This document shows, one piece after another, positions 1 to 8,662 of a DNA stretch of 46,860 nt. The translations under genes and the position numbers were made by a program. The notes under the pieces are model-generated. The model had not been told where the DNA came from. It searched no databases and worked only from the letters and a program-made list of their open reading frames with translations. This stretch comes from RGIG8306 sp964566025 (GTDB lineage: Bacteria > Bacillota > Clostridia > Lachnospirales > Lachnospiraceae), in the NCBI GenBank assembly GCA_964566025.1, contig CAZMHF010000010.1, positions 1 to 46,860 of the forward strand. Direction: 5' to 3'. Positions within the stretch are counted from its first letter, which is position 1, and the number at the start of each line of letters is the position of its first letter.

Positions 1-9
1 TCTAAATAC

Positions 10-41
10 AAAAAGCAGGAGGACGTACTCCTACTTTTTGT
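10..41 (-). terminator. Rho-independent terminator of zapA
   Basis: On the minus strand AAAAAGTAGGAG and CTCCTGCTTTTT form a 12-bp stem with one G-T wobble and a 6-nt loop, followed by a T-rich run. The zapA stop codon lies inside the upstream arm, so the hairpin begins within the last codons of the gene. Confidence 0.7.
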
Positions 42-387
42 TACTTTCTTTTAATGAATCATATTTTCGTTTTAGCTCATCAAGTTGCAATTTTGTTGAT
101 ATCAATTCGTGTTTGATTGTATATAAATTTTTTGACATTTCAGAATTTGATAATTCAGCTTTTTTTGCTCGTTCCTTTAATGAGAAATAATCATTTGCAA
201 TATTAATTTGCAATAAGATCGCTTGCATTTCTGGTGTAATCTTGTAATAACCACTCACTTGCTTTAGCTCGCCTATTTTTCCATTTAAGTAAGAGGCTAC
301 TTTCTGTAAATACGCTTCATCCTCATGCCCTCGCAATTTATATACCTTACCATTTATCATTACATCCGTAAATTTCTGATCGTCCAT
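31..387 (-). CDS. zapA: Cell division protein ZapA-like
   Basis: A 118-residue protein of the ZapA family, small FtsZ-ring stabilisers. The N-terminal half has the ZapA globular pattern: a first strand with VMINGKVYKL, then an 'EAYLQKVASYLNGKI' helix. The C-terminal half (about residues 65-118) is a charged heptad-like helix expected to form the dimer/tetramer coiled coil. Length is typical for Gram-positive ZapA, slightly extended. The start is ATG with SD TAGGAG 7 nt upstream. It lies 90 bp downstream of ruvB in the same orientation and ends in its own terminator, so it is probably the last gene of a ruvA-ruvB-zapA unit. Family assignment rests on fold pattern and neighbourhood. Confidence 0.8.
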   Translation of the reverse strand: MDDQKFTDVMINGKVYKLRGHEDEAYLQKVASYLNGKIGELKQVSGYYKITPEMQAILLQINIANDYFSLKERAKKAELSNSEMSKNLYTIKHELISTKLQLDELKRKYDSLKESNKK

Positions 388-477
388 TTTATTCTCCTAC
401 ATTATCTGCTCTACATATATGATCTCTACCAAACAGATTCCTTGTTATTTTACACCATACGCAATGAATAAACAAGT

Positions 478-1479
478 CTATCCGTTCATTTTCAAACCTA
501 AGTGTTTATACGCATTATTGGTTGCCATACGTCCTCTAGGCGTGCGATTTAGTAGTCCATTTTGAATTAAATACGGTTCATATACATCCTCTAGCGTTCC
601 TACATCTTCACCTAATGCGGCAGCCAATGTATCAAGTCCCACAGGCCCGCCATCAAATTTTTCGATAATAATTTGTAAAATAGCGCGATCGCCTGTGTCA
701 AGACCTAAGCGATCCACTTCAAGTAAATCTAATGCATGGCTAGCAACCTCTAATGTAATCACTCCATCAAAGCGAACTTGCGCAAAATCACGCACTCTTT
801 TTAGCAAACGATTTGCTAGACGTGGTGTCCCCCTCGAACGCCTTGCCAACTCAATTGCCCCCTCTGAATCAATTCCAACCGATAAGACATTTGCCGATTG
901 TTCGATAATCGTTTGCAATTCATCAATGGTATAGTACTCTAGTTTTTGAACCACACCAAAACGGTCACGAAGTGGTGCTGTCAATAAGCCCGCTCTTGTT
1001 GTCGCTCCTACTAACGTAAACGCTGGCAAATCAAGTCGTATCGATCTTGCTGCTGCACCTTTTCCTAGCATAATATCAATTACATAGTCCTCCATTGCTG
1101 GATATAATACTTCTTCAACTTGACGATTCAAACGATGAATTTCATCAATAAATAAAACATCGCCCTCTTCTAAGTTATTTAAAATCGCCGCCATCTCACC
1201 TGGTTTTTCAATAGCAGGACCACTCGTTATTTTGATATTTTTCCCCATCTCATTGGCGATAATTCCTGCAAGTGTTGTCTTTCCAAGTCCAGGAGGCCCA
1301 TAAAACAAGACATGATCAAGTGCCTCATCTCTGCCCTTTGCCGCCTTCATATAAATATCCAATGTTTCTTTTATTTTTTTTTGACCAATATAATCTTTTA
1401 AAAAAAGTGGACGAAGCGATAGCTCAATTTCTTTATCCTCTGTTGATATATCCGTTGTAATAATTCTTTTATTTGTCAT
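478..1479 (-). CDS. ruvB: Holliday junction branch migration ATPase RuvB
   Basis: RuvB is the hexameric AAA+ motor that drives branch migration of Holliday junctions with RuvA. The 333-residue protein has Walker A GPPGLGKTT at 61-69, Walker B DVLFIDEIH ending near 115, the sensor-1 region VGATTRAG, and the conserved LRDRFG arginine-finger segment. The C-terminal winged helix ends with the typical TPRGR motif. Length is normal (about 330-350). Its ATG overlaps the ruvA stop by four bases (ATGA, 1476-1479), indicating translational coupling. Confidence 0.97.
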   Translation of the reverse strand: MTNKRIITTDISTEDKEIELSLRPLFLKDYIGQKKIKETLDIYMKAAKGRDEALDHVLFYGPPGLGKTTLAGIIANEMGKNIKITSGPAIEKPGEMAAILNNLEEGDVLFIDEIHRLNRQVEEVLYPAMEDYVIDIMLGKGAAARSIRLDLPAFTLVGATTRAGLLTAPLRDRFGVVQKLEYYTIDELQTIIEQSANVLSVGIDSEGAIELARRSRGTPRLANRLLKRVRDFAQVRFDGVITLEVASHALDLLEVDRLGLDTGDRAILQIIIEKFDGGPVGLDTLAAALGEDVGTLEDVYEPYLIQNGLLNRTPRGRMATNNAYKHLGLKMNG

Positions 1480-2096
1480 AGTCCAATCCTCTTCAATGCC
1501 AATTTCAATAGCTCCTCAACGCTCGTTGTTTCTTTTATTTCAACGCCAGAAACTGCTCGTAATGCTTCTTGGTTTGAATACCCTAGTGCGACAAGTGCCA
1601 AAATAGCCTCTGTTTTTGCACTTTGATTTTCGGTTTCACCGTCGCCCATTATCATCTTGTCGTTGGATTCCATCGCTTCATCATAGACGGTTTGTAAATC
1701 AAATTTATCTTTTAACTCTAAAATCAATTTTTGTGCTGTTTTTAAGCCGACACCAGGTGCCTTGCTAATGCTTTTTGCATCTGATGATAAAATGGCAAAC
1801 TTCAATTCCTTCACTGATAAAACAGATAATATCGCCAAAGCTCCTTTCGGGCCAAGTCCACTTACCTTTATTAGCATTTTGAATATCGCTAATTCTTCTT
1901 TTTTTTGAAAACCGAACAATGTAAATCCATCGTCTTTTACTTGTAGAAAAGTATGCACCCTCACTTCATGACCAATAGGAGCCAAGGAATAACTCATCGA
2001 AGGTTTAACAAGCAATTCATACCCAACGCCACCACACTCAACAATTATGGTATCTTGATTTTTTTCTAGTAATTCACCACGTAAAAATGCAATCAT
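1476..2096 (-). CDS. ruvA: Holliday junction DNA-binding protein RuvA
   Basis: RuvA binds the four-way junction and loads RuvB. The protein begins MIAFLRGELLEK, the standard RuvA N-terminus (OB fold), followed by the helix-hairpin-helix segments LIKVSGLGPKGALAIL and APGVGLKTAQKLILELK. Domain III at the C-terminus (ALVALGYSNQEALRAV) contacts RuvB. The frame is open for another 15 residues upstream, but the ATG at 2096 matches the family start and has SD GAGAGGT 6-7 nt ahead. From here the protein is 206 residues, normal for RuvA. It overlaps ruvB by ATGA. Confidence 0.95.
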   Translation of the reverse strand: MIAFLRGELLEKNQDTIIVECGGVGYELLVKPSMSYSLAPIGHEVRVHTFLQVKDDGFTLFGFQKKEELAIFKMLIKVSGLGPKGALAILSVLSVKELKFAILSSDAKSISKAPGVGLKTAQKLILELKDKFDLQTVYDEAMESNDKMIMGDGETENQSAKTEAILALVALGYSNQEALRAVSGVEIKETTSVEELLKLALKRIGL

Positions 2097-2132
2097 TGAT
2101 TTACCTCTCTTTCCGAAAAAACAATCCTCTTT

Positions 2133-2181
2133 ATTATACATGATTTTTTATGATTGCGAAACCAGAAAATATAAGTATAAT
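2133..2181. promoter_or_regulatory. Divergent promoter region, ruvA / YprB-like gene
   Basis: A minus-strand -10 TATAAT lies at 2133-2138, pointing to ruvA; its -35 is weak. A plus-strand promoter is visible as TTGCGA (2154-2159), a 16-bp spacer and TATAAT (2176-2181). The two overlap, so the genes may compete for polymerase. Seen by eye only; no start sites are known. Confidence 0.45.
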
Positions 2182-2187
2182 GATGTT

Positions 2188-3312
2188 ATGAGCCTATTAA
2201 TTAATCAAACAAATTTACCTATCGAAATATCACCACACTATATACAATCAATTTTTCAAGCCCCTGTAGAAGAATTGTGTTTTTTTGATATCGAAACAAC
2301 GGGACTAACTGCTTTTCAGTCGTATGTGTATTTAATCGGTGCCATCTATTATGACGGAACTTCTTTTGTATTACACCAATGGCTTACTTCCTCATTTTTA
2401 GATGAACAGGCGCTTTTATCTTCCTTCATTTCATTTTGCTCTTCGTTTTCCACTATCATTCATTTAGGTGGAAACCGTTTTGATTTACCATTTCTAAACC
2501 ACTGTTTTGAGCAATATCATCTTACGAGTCCCTTTTTTGCAATGAACAGTATTGACATATCTACTTATCTTAAAAAATTCAAGTCGCTGTTTTCATTGCC
2601 TAATACAAAGCAAATAACTTATGAAGCACTGATACATTTTCAACGAACGGAAATCTCCTCTTCAACGGATTTATTATTGTTATATAAGCAATATGAAAAA
2701 CAAGCCTCTACTTCGCTTTCTAATCGCTTATTTTTACACAATCAAGAGGATTTACATGGCCTTGTTTCATTATGCAATCTTTTATGCCTACCACTTTTTC
2801 AAGCCAATTTAATACGCACTACAACGCTTACTCATGAATCATCAACCATAATTCTTCAATGCGAATTATCGTACCCAGCAGCCATATCGACATTATGTTG
2901 GGGTTTTGAAATACTTGATACGAAATTTGATTTATCTATTTCCAATACTCACTTATCCATAAGGATTCCTTGCGAAACAGGATCCAAAAAAACATTTTTT
3001 GAGAATTATCGTGACTATTATTTTTTACCAGATGAAGGTTATGCTGTTTATAAAACCATTGCCGAATTTATGGACCATTCACGCCGCCAAAAAGCTTCTA
3101 AGTTAACTGCTTATCAACAAAAAGAAGGAGCATTTCTGCCCCTTCCTAATACATCCTTGCTACAATATATCTCTCATACCGAAAATAAAGTGCTTTTCAA
3201 AGATTCGTACAACGCACGAACTTCTTTTCTTCTAATAACGCCCTCTCTTTTAGAGGATGTTTCCTTTTGGAACGCATTCGTACGCTACGTTGTTCCACTT
3301 TCATTTTCGTAA
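2188..3312 (+). CDS. YprB-like RNase H-fold exonuclease
   Basis: Predicted 3'-5' exonuclease of the RNase_H_2 / YprB type. The FFDIETTGL motif near the N-terminus supplies the first catalytic Asp-x-Glu, and GGNRFDLPFLN matches the Exo II motif (N-x3-D region). ED residues around 'NQEDLHGLVSLCNLL' fit the last acidic motif. The frame is open from an ATG at 2140, but neither that ATG nor the one at 2188 has an SD. I chose 2188 because about 33 residues before the DIETTG motif is usual for the family, and because a TATAAT box ends 6 bp before it, which would make the message nearly leaderless. The last 28 bp overlap the convergent gene at 3285. The C-terminal about 150 residues are not a domain I recognise. 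Confidence 0.75.
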   Translation: MSLLINQTNLPIEISPHYIQSIFQAPVEELCFFDIETTGLTAFQSYVYLIGAIYYDGTSFVLHQWLTSSFLDEQALLSSFISFCSSFSTIIHLGGNRFDLPFLNHCFEQYHLTSPFFAMNSIDISTYLKKFKSLFSLPNTKQITYEALIHFQRTEISSSTDLLLLYKQYEKQASTSLSNRLFLHNQEDLHGLVSLCNLLCLPLFQANLIRTTTLTHESSTIILQCELSYPAAISTLCWGFEILDTKFDLSISNTHLSIRIPCETGSKKTFFENYRDYYFLPDEGYAVYKTIAEFMDHSRRQKASKLTAYQQKEGAFLPLPNTSLLQYISHTENKVLFKDSYNARTSFLLITPSLLEDVSFWNAFVRYVVPLSFS

Positions 3313-4394
3313 TCTTTTTTTACTTTAACCTCATAACAAAATTCAAGTTTTCGTTTATAATCCAATTCGACTAAATCAAACGGCCTAACGTACGCACTTT
3401 TTTGTTCGAAATAAGCCAATCCAGCAATCGTCAACATTGTATAGACAAATTGCGAGCAAAACATAATATTCGGCTTATGCGAGCGTTTCAATAAAAGGCC
3501 AATAAAATTGTACGCACTGCCATTTTCATTAATTTCTTTGATTTTATTGAGGATAATTTCTTGTTGTTCTCTTGTTGCCTTTAACCGATAGACCATTACT
3601 GAGGAGTCTTCTTTTTGATAAAAAAACTCAATCGTTTCAGGGTTTAAACCAGGTGGATATATTTTTGCTCCACCATTGTAGCTTACAATAGTTTTTAGGT
3701 CTCGATCAAACGAAATAGAAGCATGATTAAATTGTTTTTTAGTAACGATTTTTATCAATTCACTTGCCTGGCTACCAGTATTTGATATCACAATATATAA
3801 ATATGGATCATCAAAATATTGTTTTGTATTTTCAAAGTATCCTTTATCAATTGTTCCATCATTAATATATTTTGTTGATGAATGGCGCCTAAATTCTTCA
3901 AAGATAAATTTCAAATTCGTTATCGTCATTGCTTTTTTCACATCAGAAAATGTATGCAAGGTATCGACAATTGAATTCTTATAACGCAAAAATTGATTAA
4001 AGCTTATAACACCTATCTCATGAGTCGATGGCAAATAAAAATCGACATAACGATTGACTTGTAAAAACGGTTCGATCATATATGGTAACAATACTAATAT
4101 TGTTCCAAATAATTTACTCGCAAGATACGTAATGCGATGAAAATTATTCGATGAATTAAACACAACCAATATAACATAGACAATTTGAACCGACATAATC
4201 GATAGATAACATAATATCAAACTGAAAATAGCTCTCTTTTTCGTATTATATTTGACTGCTCGAATGATGAAAACAATTGCAAGACACACATAGGCAAGTA
4301 TAAATATCGTCAAATTTCCAAACAAAAAAAGCCCTAGCAATAGAATCCCTACAAATGTATTGACAAATCTAAAGTACCTGCTAAAATCCTTCAC
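3285..4394 (-). CDS. Membrane-anchored YiiX/NlpC-P60-like hydrolase
   Basis: A 369-residue protein with about four hydrophobic segments in the first 125 residues (for example FVGILLLGLFLFGNLTIFIL) and a soluble C-terminal domain. The domain shows a permuted papain-like order: His in FNHASISFD first, then Cys in FCSQFVYTML, as in YiiX/YebB-type NlpC/P60 (peptidase C92) proteins. The substrate is unknown; cell-wall peptide or lipid amides are known for relatives. Translation starts at GTG with AGGAG 5 nt upstream. It converges on and overlaps the YprB-like gene by 28 bp. The family call is from motif order only. Confidence 0.6.
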   Translation of the reverse strand: MKDFSRYFRFVNTFVGILLLGLFLFGNLTIFILAYVCLAIVFIIRAVKYNTKKRAIFSLILCYLSIMSVQIVYVILVVFNSSNNFHRITYLASKLFGTILVLLPYMIEPFLQVNRYVDFYLPSTHEIGVISFNQFLRYKNSIVDTLHTFSDVKKAMTITNLKFIFEEFRRHSSTKYINDGTIDKGYFENTKQYFDDPYLYIVISNTGSQASELIKIVTKKQFNHASISFDRDLKTIVSYNGGAKIYPPGLNPETIEFFYQKEDSSVMVYRLKATREQQEIILNKIKEINENGSAYNFIGLLLKRSHKPNIMFCSQFVYTMLTIAGLAYFEQKSAYVRPFDLVELDYKRKLEFCYEVKVKKDYENESGTT

Positions 4395-4475
4395 ATCTTC
4401 TCCTAAAAAACATCAATAGTAATAACTAAAAATCAGCCATACTATTGATGTATCTTATCTATCTCTTTGATAATT

Positions 4476-5759
4476 TTATTCTTCTGTTGTAGCTTCTTCA
4501 CTAACTGCTTCTTCAGCAACTACTTCTTCAGCAACCGCTTCTTCAGCAACTACTTCTTCGGCAACAGCCTCTTTAGCAACTACTTCTTCGGCAACAGCCT
4601 CTTTAGCAACTTCTTCTTCTTTAGCAATTGCTTCTTTGGCTTCAGCTTCTTTTTGAGCTGCTTCTTTTTTGAGTGTATCTACAGAAACTTCTTCAACAAT
4701 AACATCTTCACCAATTAGCACTTTCATGCTTAAGCTGATTTTCTTTGTTTCTTCATTTAGCTCGATAACAGCTGCTTCAATTTCTTGGCCAACTTTTAAA
4801 ACATCTGAAGGTTTTTCGATTCGCTCTTTGCAAATTTGTGAAACATGCAATAATGCATCAATTCCTTCTTTTAATTCAACGAATGCACCGAAATCAGTCA
4901 TACGAACAACTTTTCCTGTTACAACATTTCCAACTGCAAATAGTTCTGCTGCGTCATTCCAAGGATTCTCATTTGGGAATTTCATCGACAATGCGATTCT
5001 ATCTTCTAAAATATCCTTAATAAATGGATGAACGATATCGCCTACCTTAAATAATTTCTTAGGGTTCGCGAATTTTTTCCATGACATTTCTGAAATGTGT
5101 AATAAGCCGTCTGCTCCACCGATATCAATAAAGCAACCAAACTCTGTAATATTTTTTACAACGCCTTCTACGACATCGCCTTTTTTGATCTTCTCATATA
5201 GTGCTTTTCTAGCTTCTGCTTTCTTAGCAACTAATAATCTCTTACGGTCACCGATAATACGACGCTTTTTAGGATCAAATTCTATAATAACAAATTCGAT
5301 ATCTTTATTTAAATAAATAGACAAATCTTTTTCGAATGACTCGCTCACAAGACTTACAGGAATAAATACAGACGTTCCTTCGTAATTTGCGATTAATCCG
5401 CCCTTTTGAATACGCTCAACATTTCCCGTAAGAACTGTTTTGTTTTCGAATGCTTCTTCAAGAACTTTGTTGTTCTTATCAGCAAGTATTTTGCGATAAG
5501 AAAGTGATACAGCACCTTCGCCATCATTTAACTTAAGTACCTTAACATCCATTACATCGCCGACATTCACCATAGTTGTCAAATCAGCATTTGGCACATG
5601 TGTATATTCTTTTCTAAGAATAATTCCATCGGCCTTGTAACCAATATTAAGAACAATTTCATCTGGTTTAACCGCAATGACAGTTCCTTTTACAATATCT
5701 CCTCTTCTAATAGTAGTTAATGTTTCTTCTAACATTTGTTCAAAACTCATCTCTGACAT
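4476..5759 (-). CDS. rpsA: S1-domain RNA-binding protein (ribosomal protein S1-like)
   Basis: A 427-residue protein with four S1/OB repeats: about 17-90, 105-175 (degenerate), 191-260 and 273-346; the last two carry the clear GCFIDIGGADGLLHISEMSW and GAFVELKEGIDALLHVSQ cores. This four-domain form is the Firmicute counterpart of ribosomal protein S1 and likely helps mRNA binding at the ribosome. The tail (363-427) is almost entirely Glu, Ala, Val and Lys in a 10-residue repeat. ATG at 5759 is preceded by GAGGAGG 7-8 nt upstream and lies inside the end of ispH (20-bp overlap). Many clostridia fuse ispH and S1; here they remain separate, overlapping frames. The open frame upstream of 5759 is ispH sequence in another frame. 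Confidence 0.9.
   Translation of the reverse strand: MSEMSFEQMLEETLTTIRRGDIVKGTVIAVKPDEIVLNIGYKADGIILRKEYTHVPNADLTTMVNVGDVMDVKVLKLNDGEGAVSLSYRKILADKNNKVLEEAFENKTVLTGNVERIQKGGLIANYEGTSVFIPVSLVSESFEKDLSIYLNKDIEFVIIEFDPKKRRIIGDRKRLLVAKKAEARKALYEKIKKGDVVEGVVKNITEFGCFIDIGGADGLLHISEMSWKKFANPKKLFKVGDIVHPFIKDILEDRIALSMKFPNENPWNDAAELFAVGNVVTGKVVRMTDFGAFVELKEGIDALLHVSQICKERIEKPSDVLKVGQEIEAAVIELNEETKKISLSMKVLIGEDVIVEEVSVDTLKKEAAQKEAEAKEAIAKEEEVAKEAVAEEVVAKEAVAEEVVAEEAVAEEVVAEEAVSEEATTEE
4500..4604 (-). repeat. 30-bp tandem repeat encoding acidic S1 tail
   Basis: About 3.5 copies of a 30-bp unit encoding the decapeptide KEAVAEEVVA / EEAVAEEVVA. Copies differ at a few bases, mostly K to E. The repeat keeps frame, so copy changes would alter tail length by ten residues. 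Confidence 0.8.
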
Positions 5760-6582
5760 GTAATTGAACCTCCTCAATAATTTTGCTTGGGGTCGAAGCC
5801 CCTGCGGTAATACCGACTTTCCTTGCAAATGACAACCAAGTCTCTTTGATATCGTCTTTGGTTTGTATATAATAGGTTTTTTCGCATTTACCTTTACATA
5901 TTTCAAACAACTTCTGTGTATTAGAACTGTTTTTTCCCCCTATGACCAACATAACCTCTACATCACTAGCGATTTGGTCTGCTTCTTGCTGGCGTTCATG
6001 GGTCGCTGTGCATATTGTGTCGATAATAATACTATTATAGAACCTTTTCGATATATTTTCAACAAAAATTTGAAATTTACTTCGATTAAATGTAGTTTGG
6101 CCGACAATTACGCATTTTTCGTTGAAATCAAAGGGTATTTTGTCAATATCTTCTTCTAAATTCACGATAAAGCTTGGTGATTGACACCATCCAATGATAC
6201 CTTGTACCTCTGGATGGGTTTTATCCCCTATTATTATAATCGGTGATTCATGATGTTTCCATACTTCATTATGAATTTTCTTTACATATGGACAGGTTGC
6301 ATCAAGCAATGTAATTTGATGCGCATCGGCAAAATCATACACACTTTTTGCTACACCATGTGAACGAATCACAACAACTCCATCGCCAACCCTCTCTAAT
6401 TCATCTTCAGATATGATTTTTACATCTTTTTTAATCAAATCATTCGTCACTTCTTCGTTGTGAATAATTGGCCCTAAGGTATATACCTTTTTATCGCCCG
6501 TTTTGATTGCTTCATACACTTTATCAATTGCACGCTGAACACCGAAGCAAAATCCAGCTGTCTTTGCCATTACAATTTCCAC
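5740..6582 (-). CDS. ispH: 4-hydroxy-3-methylbut-2-enyl diphosphate reductase
   Basis: IspH (LytB) is the last enzyme of the MEP isoprenoid pathway, reducing HMBPP to IPP and DMAPP with a [4Fe-4S] cluster. The three cluster cysteines are visible: C12 in AGFCFGVQRA, C97 in LLDATCPYV and C191 in IDTICTATHERQ. Conserved HNEEV and RSHG substrate-binding motifs are also present. Start chosen: GTG at 6582 with GAGGTG about 6 nt upstream, giving 280 residues, the usual size; the frame continues four codons to a TTG. It follows cmk by 18 bp and overlaps the S1 gene by 20 bp, a standard clostridial arrangement. Confidence 0.95.
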   Translation of the reverse strand: MEIVMAKTAGFCFGVQRAIDKVYEAIKTGDKKVYTLGPIIHNEEVTNDLIKKDVKIISEDELERVGDGVVVIRSHGVAKSVYDFADAHQITLLDATCPYVKKIHNEVWKHHESPIIIIGDKTHPEVQGIIGWCQSPSFIVNLEEDIDKIPFDFNEKCVIVGQTTFNRSKFQIFVENISKRFYNSIIIDTICTATHERQQEADQIASDVEVMLVIGGKNSSNTQKLFEICKGKCEKTYYIQTKDDIKETWLSFARKVGITAGASTPSKIIEEVQLHVRDEF

Positions 6583-6600
6583 ACAACACCTCAAACAATT

Positions 6601-7260
6601 TTATTGTTTTTCTTTAATAATATTTTCAATTACTCCAACAACCTCTTCTATGCTAAGCTTTGTGCAATCTACCTCAACAGCATCTTCTGCTTTTCGAAGA
6701 GGCGAATTTTCACGATTCATATCACGATAATCTCTTTCTTCTACCTCTTTTTCAATCTGTGCTAGATTAGCCTCTTCTCCTCTTGCAATCAATTCATCAA
6801 AACGTCTTTTAGCACGAACGCTTGTATCGGCTGTCAAATAGATTTTAACATAAGCATCCTTAAGGACAACGGTGCCAATATCTCTACCATCCATCACAAC
6901 ATCCACATGTTTAGCCATATTTTGTTGCAACTGCACTAGCTTTTCTCTAACTGCTCCTAGTACAGAAATTTTACTAGCCATATCGCTAACTTTTTGTGTG
7001 CGAATGTATGGGGTAATATTTTTTTTATTAAGCCACACTTGCTGCTCATTTTTTTCATTTGTTAGCGTGATTTCAACATGATTACACGCCTCAACAATTG
7101 CTGCTTCATCCTCTAAATTCTCTTCAATGCAAAAATAGGCTAACGCGCGATACATAGCACCCGTATCGACATAAATAATTCCTAATTCCTTCGCCAAATA
7201 CTTAGCAATTGTGCTTTTTCCAGCTCCCGAAGGACCATCAATCGCAATATTTTTTCTCAT
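6601..7260 (-). CDS. cmk: Cytidylate kinase
   Basis: Cmk phosphorylates CMP/dCMP for nucleotide supply. The 219-residue protein starts MRKNIAIDGPSGAGKST with the P-loop at residues 9-16, then the DTGAMYRALAYF nucleoside-binding motif, MDGRDIGTVVLKDA, and the LID region with R-x-RRFDEL and RDYRDMNRENSPL. Length fits the family (about 220). ATG at 7260 has AAGGAG 8 nt upstream; the seven extra upstream codons are not needed. It is followed closely by ispH and preceded by a flavoprotein gene, consistent with one operon. Confidence 0.96.
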   Translation of the reverse strand: MRKNIAIDGPSGAGKSTIAKYLAKELGIIYVDTGAMYRALAYFCIEENLEDEAAIVEACNHVEITLTNEKNEQQVWLNKKNITPYIRTQKVSDMASKISVLGAVREKLVQLQQNMAKHVDVVMDGRDIGTVVLKDAYVKIYLTADTSVRAKRRFDELIARGEEANLAQIEKEVEERDYRDMNRENSPLRKAEDAVEVDCTKLSIEEVVGVIENIIKEKQ

Positions 7261-7306
7261 GACTATTCTCCTTGCCTTCATTTATTTCATTCGTTATTTT
7301 CTATGA

Positions 7307-7360
7307 TTGACTAACTTGACTAGCTTGACTAGCTTAACTAGCTTAACTACCTTGACTAGC
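7307..7360. repeat. Six 9-bp tandem repeats across a stop codon
   Basis: Six consecutive 9-mers on the plus strand: TTGACTAAC, TTGACTAGC twice, TTAACTAGC, TTAACTACC, TTGACTAGC. In the flavoprotein frame the unit reads Ala-Ser-Gln (GCTAGTCAA); the fifth unit has CAA changed to TAA and provides the stop at 7343-7345. One further unit after that also carries TAA. Confidence 0.9.
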
Positions 7361-8593
7361 CGACATACCTGCCAAATATCCTGTCGACCACGCAATTTGC
7401 AGATTAAATCCACCTGTTAAAGCATCACAATCTAATACCTCACCTGCAAAATATACATTCTCGCATCGCTTTGATTGCATGGTTGAAGGATTAATTTCTT
7501 TTACGTTAATCCCGCCTTGTGTAATAATTGCTTCATTGAAGCTTCTTGTATTCACAATGGTTAGGTCACATTCTTTTAGTGCCATTACAATTTGGTATCG
7601 ATCCTCTTTTGAAACTTCATTAACTTTTTTTTCGAAATTCACCGTCAAACGTGATAAAACAAAGTCCAATAGTTTCATTGGCAATAACGGCCCTAATACA
7701 TTTTTTAGTTGCTTATTTTTATTTTCATCAAATATTCTTTGTAGCTTTTTATCAAGCTGATCTGTTGAAAGGGCTGGTTTAAAATCAATTTTTAGTTGCA
7801 ATGTTTTTTGGGGAAGATATTTAGCAATGTTTGCCGAAGCTGAAAGCATCAATGGCCCCGAAACACCAAAATGCGTAAATAACATTTCGCCAAATCCTCT
7901 ATACAGTGGTTTGTTTGCTCCGAATTCACCAATTGTCGCCTCCACATTTTTTAGTGAGATACCCATAACTGGTGTAATATCTTCTTTCGTTTCTAACGCA
8001 ACTAAGGATGGTCGCAAAGGTGTTATTTGATGTCCTATCTCCTTTGCAAAACGATATCCATCTCCTGTAGAACCAGTCGTTTGATACGATAATCCACCTG
8101 TCGCAATAATAACGCTATCTACTTCAATTGCTTTGCCGTTTTTAAATTGAATGCTTCGTGCTTGATTTTGCGTATCAAGATTTATCTTTTTTACGGTCGT
8201 ATTCAATAAAATTGTAACACCTAATTGCTCTAGCTTTTTCTTTAGCACACTAATCACATCTGAGGATTTATCAGACGAAGGAAACACTCTTTCTCCTCGT
8301 TCGGTTTTTAATGGTAACCCCCACTCTTCAAAGCGATCCATAATAAAATAATTTGAAAACTCATAATAACTACTATACAAAAATTTTTCATTGGTTATGA
8401 TATTTTTGAAAAAGTCCTCATAATCGCAAGCGTTTGTTAGATTACATCTGCCTTTGCCCGTAATAAATAATTTCTTTCCTAGCTTTTCATTTTTTTCAAT
8501 CAAAAAAACGCTTGCTCCATTTTCTGCAGCAGCAATACCTGCCATCATTCCAGCGGCTCCGCCACCAATTATTCCGATCTTTTTCATAAACAT
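7343..8593 (-). CDS. HI0933/YhiN-family FAD-dependent oxidoreductase
   Basis: A flavoprotein of the HI0933 family (aminoacetone-oxidase-like NAD(P)/FAD-dependent enzymes) with unknown physiological substrate. Visible motifs are the dinucleotide-binding KIGIIGGGAAGMMAGIAAAENG followed by a second glycine-rich GKKLFITGKGRCNLTN typical of the family, VIIATGGLSYQTTGSTGDGY, and the C-terminal FAGEVLDCDALTGGFNLQIAWSTG FAD motif. Start chosen at ATG 8593 (next ATG 8587 is equally possible); neither has a clear SD, and the frame extends to a TTG at 8620. The C-terminus ends inside a 9-bp tandem repeat. This gene commonly precedes cmk in clostridia. Confidence 0.85.
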   Translation of the reverse strand: MFMKKIGIIGGGAAGMMAGIAAAENGASVFLIEKNEKLGKKLFITGKGRCNLTNACDYEDFFKNIITNEKFLYSSYYEFSNYFIMDRFEEWGLPLKTERGERVFPSSDKSSDVISVLKKKLEQLGVTILLNTTVKKINLDTQNQARSIQFKNGKAIEVDSVIIATGGLSYQTTGSTGDGYRFAKEIGHQITPLRPSLVALETKEDITPVMGISLKNVEATIGEFGANKPLYRGFGEMLFTHFGVSGPLMLSASANIAKYLPQKTLQLKIDFKPALSTDQLDKKLQRIFDENKNKQLKNVLGPLLPMKLLDFVLSRLTVNFEKKVNEVSKEDRYQIVMALKECDLTIVNTRSFNEAIITQGGINVKEINPSTMQSKRCENVYFAGEVLDCDALTGGFNLQIAWSTGYLAGMSASQGS

Positions 8594-8621
8594 TCTAGCC
8601 CAATCTGTATATTTGCTCAAA

Positions 8622-8653
8622 ATGCTCTTTGGTCACAAATGACCAAAGAGCAT
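8622..8653 (-). terminator. Strong hairpin ending the decarboxylase operon
   Basis: A perfect 14-bp stem (8622-8635 with 8640-8653) and a 4-nt loop lie 9 bp after the alpha-subunit stop. On the minus strand it is followed only by ATTTTG, a short U-tract. It is likely a terminator or attenuator between the decarboxylase operon and the flavoprotein gene. Confidence 0.7.
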
Positions 8654-8662
8654 CTCCTGATT

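Noticed and set aside
4500..4604. Possible CRISPR-like array
   Set aside because: The repeat is contiguous, coding and has no spacers. No cas genes are seen in the window.
4467..4718. Plus-strand frame with Phe/Asn-rich repeats
   Set aside because: It is the antisense of the acidic S1 repeat tail; no SD and strongly biased composition.
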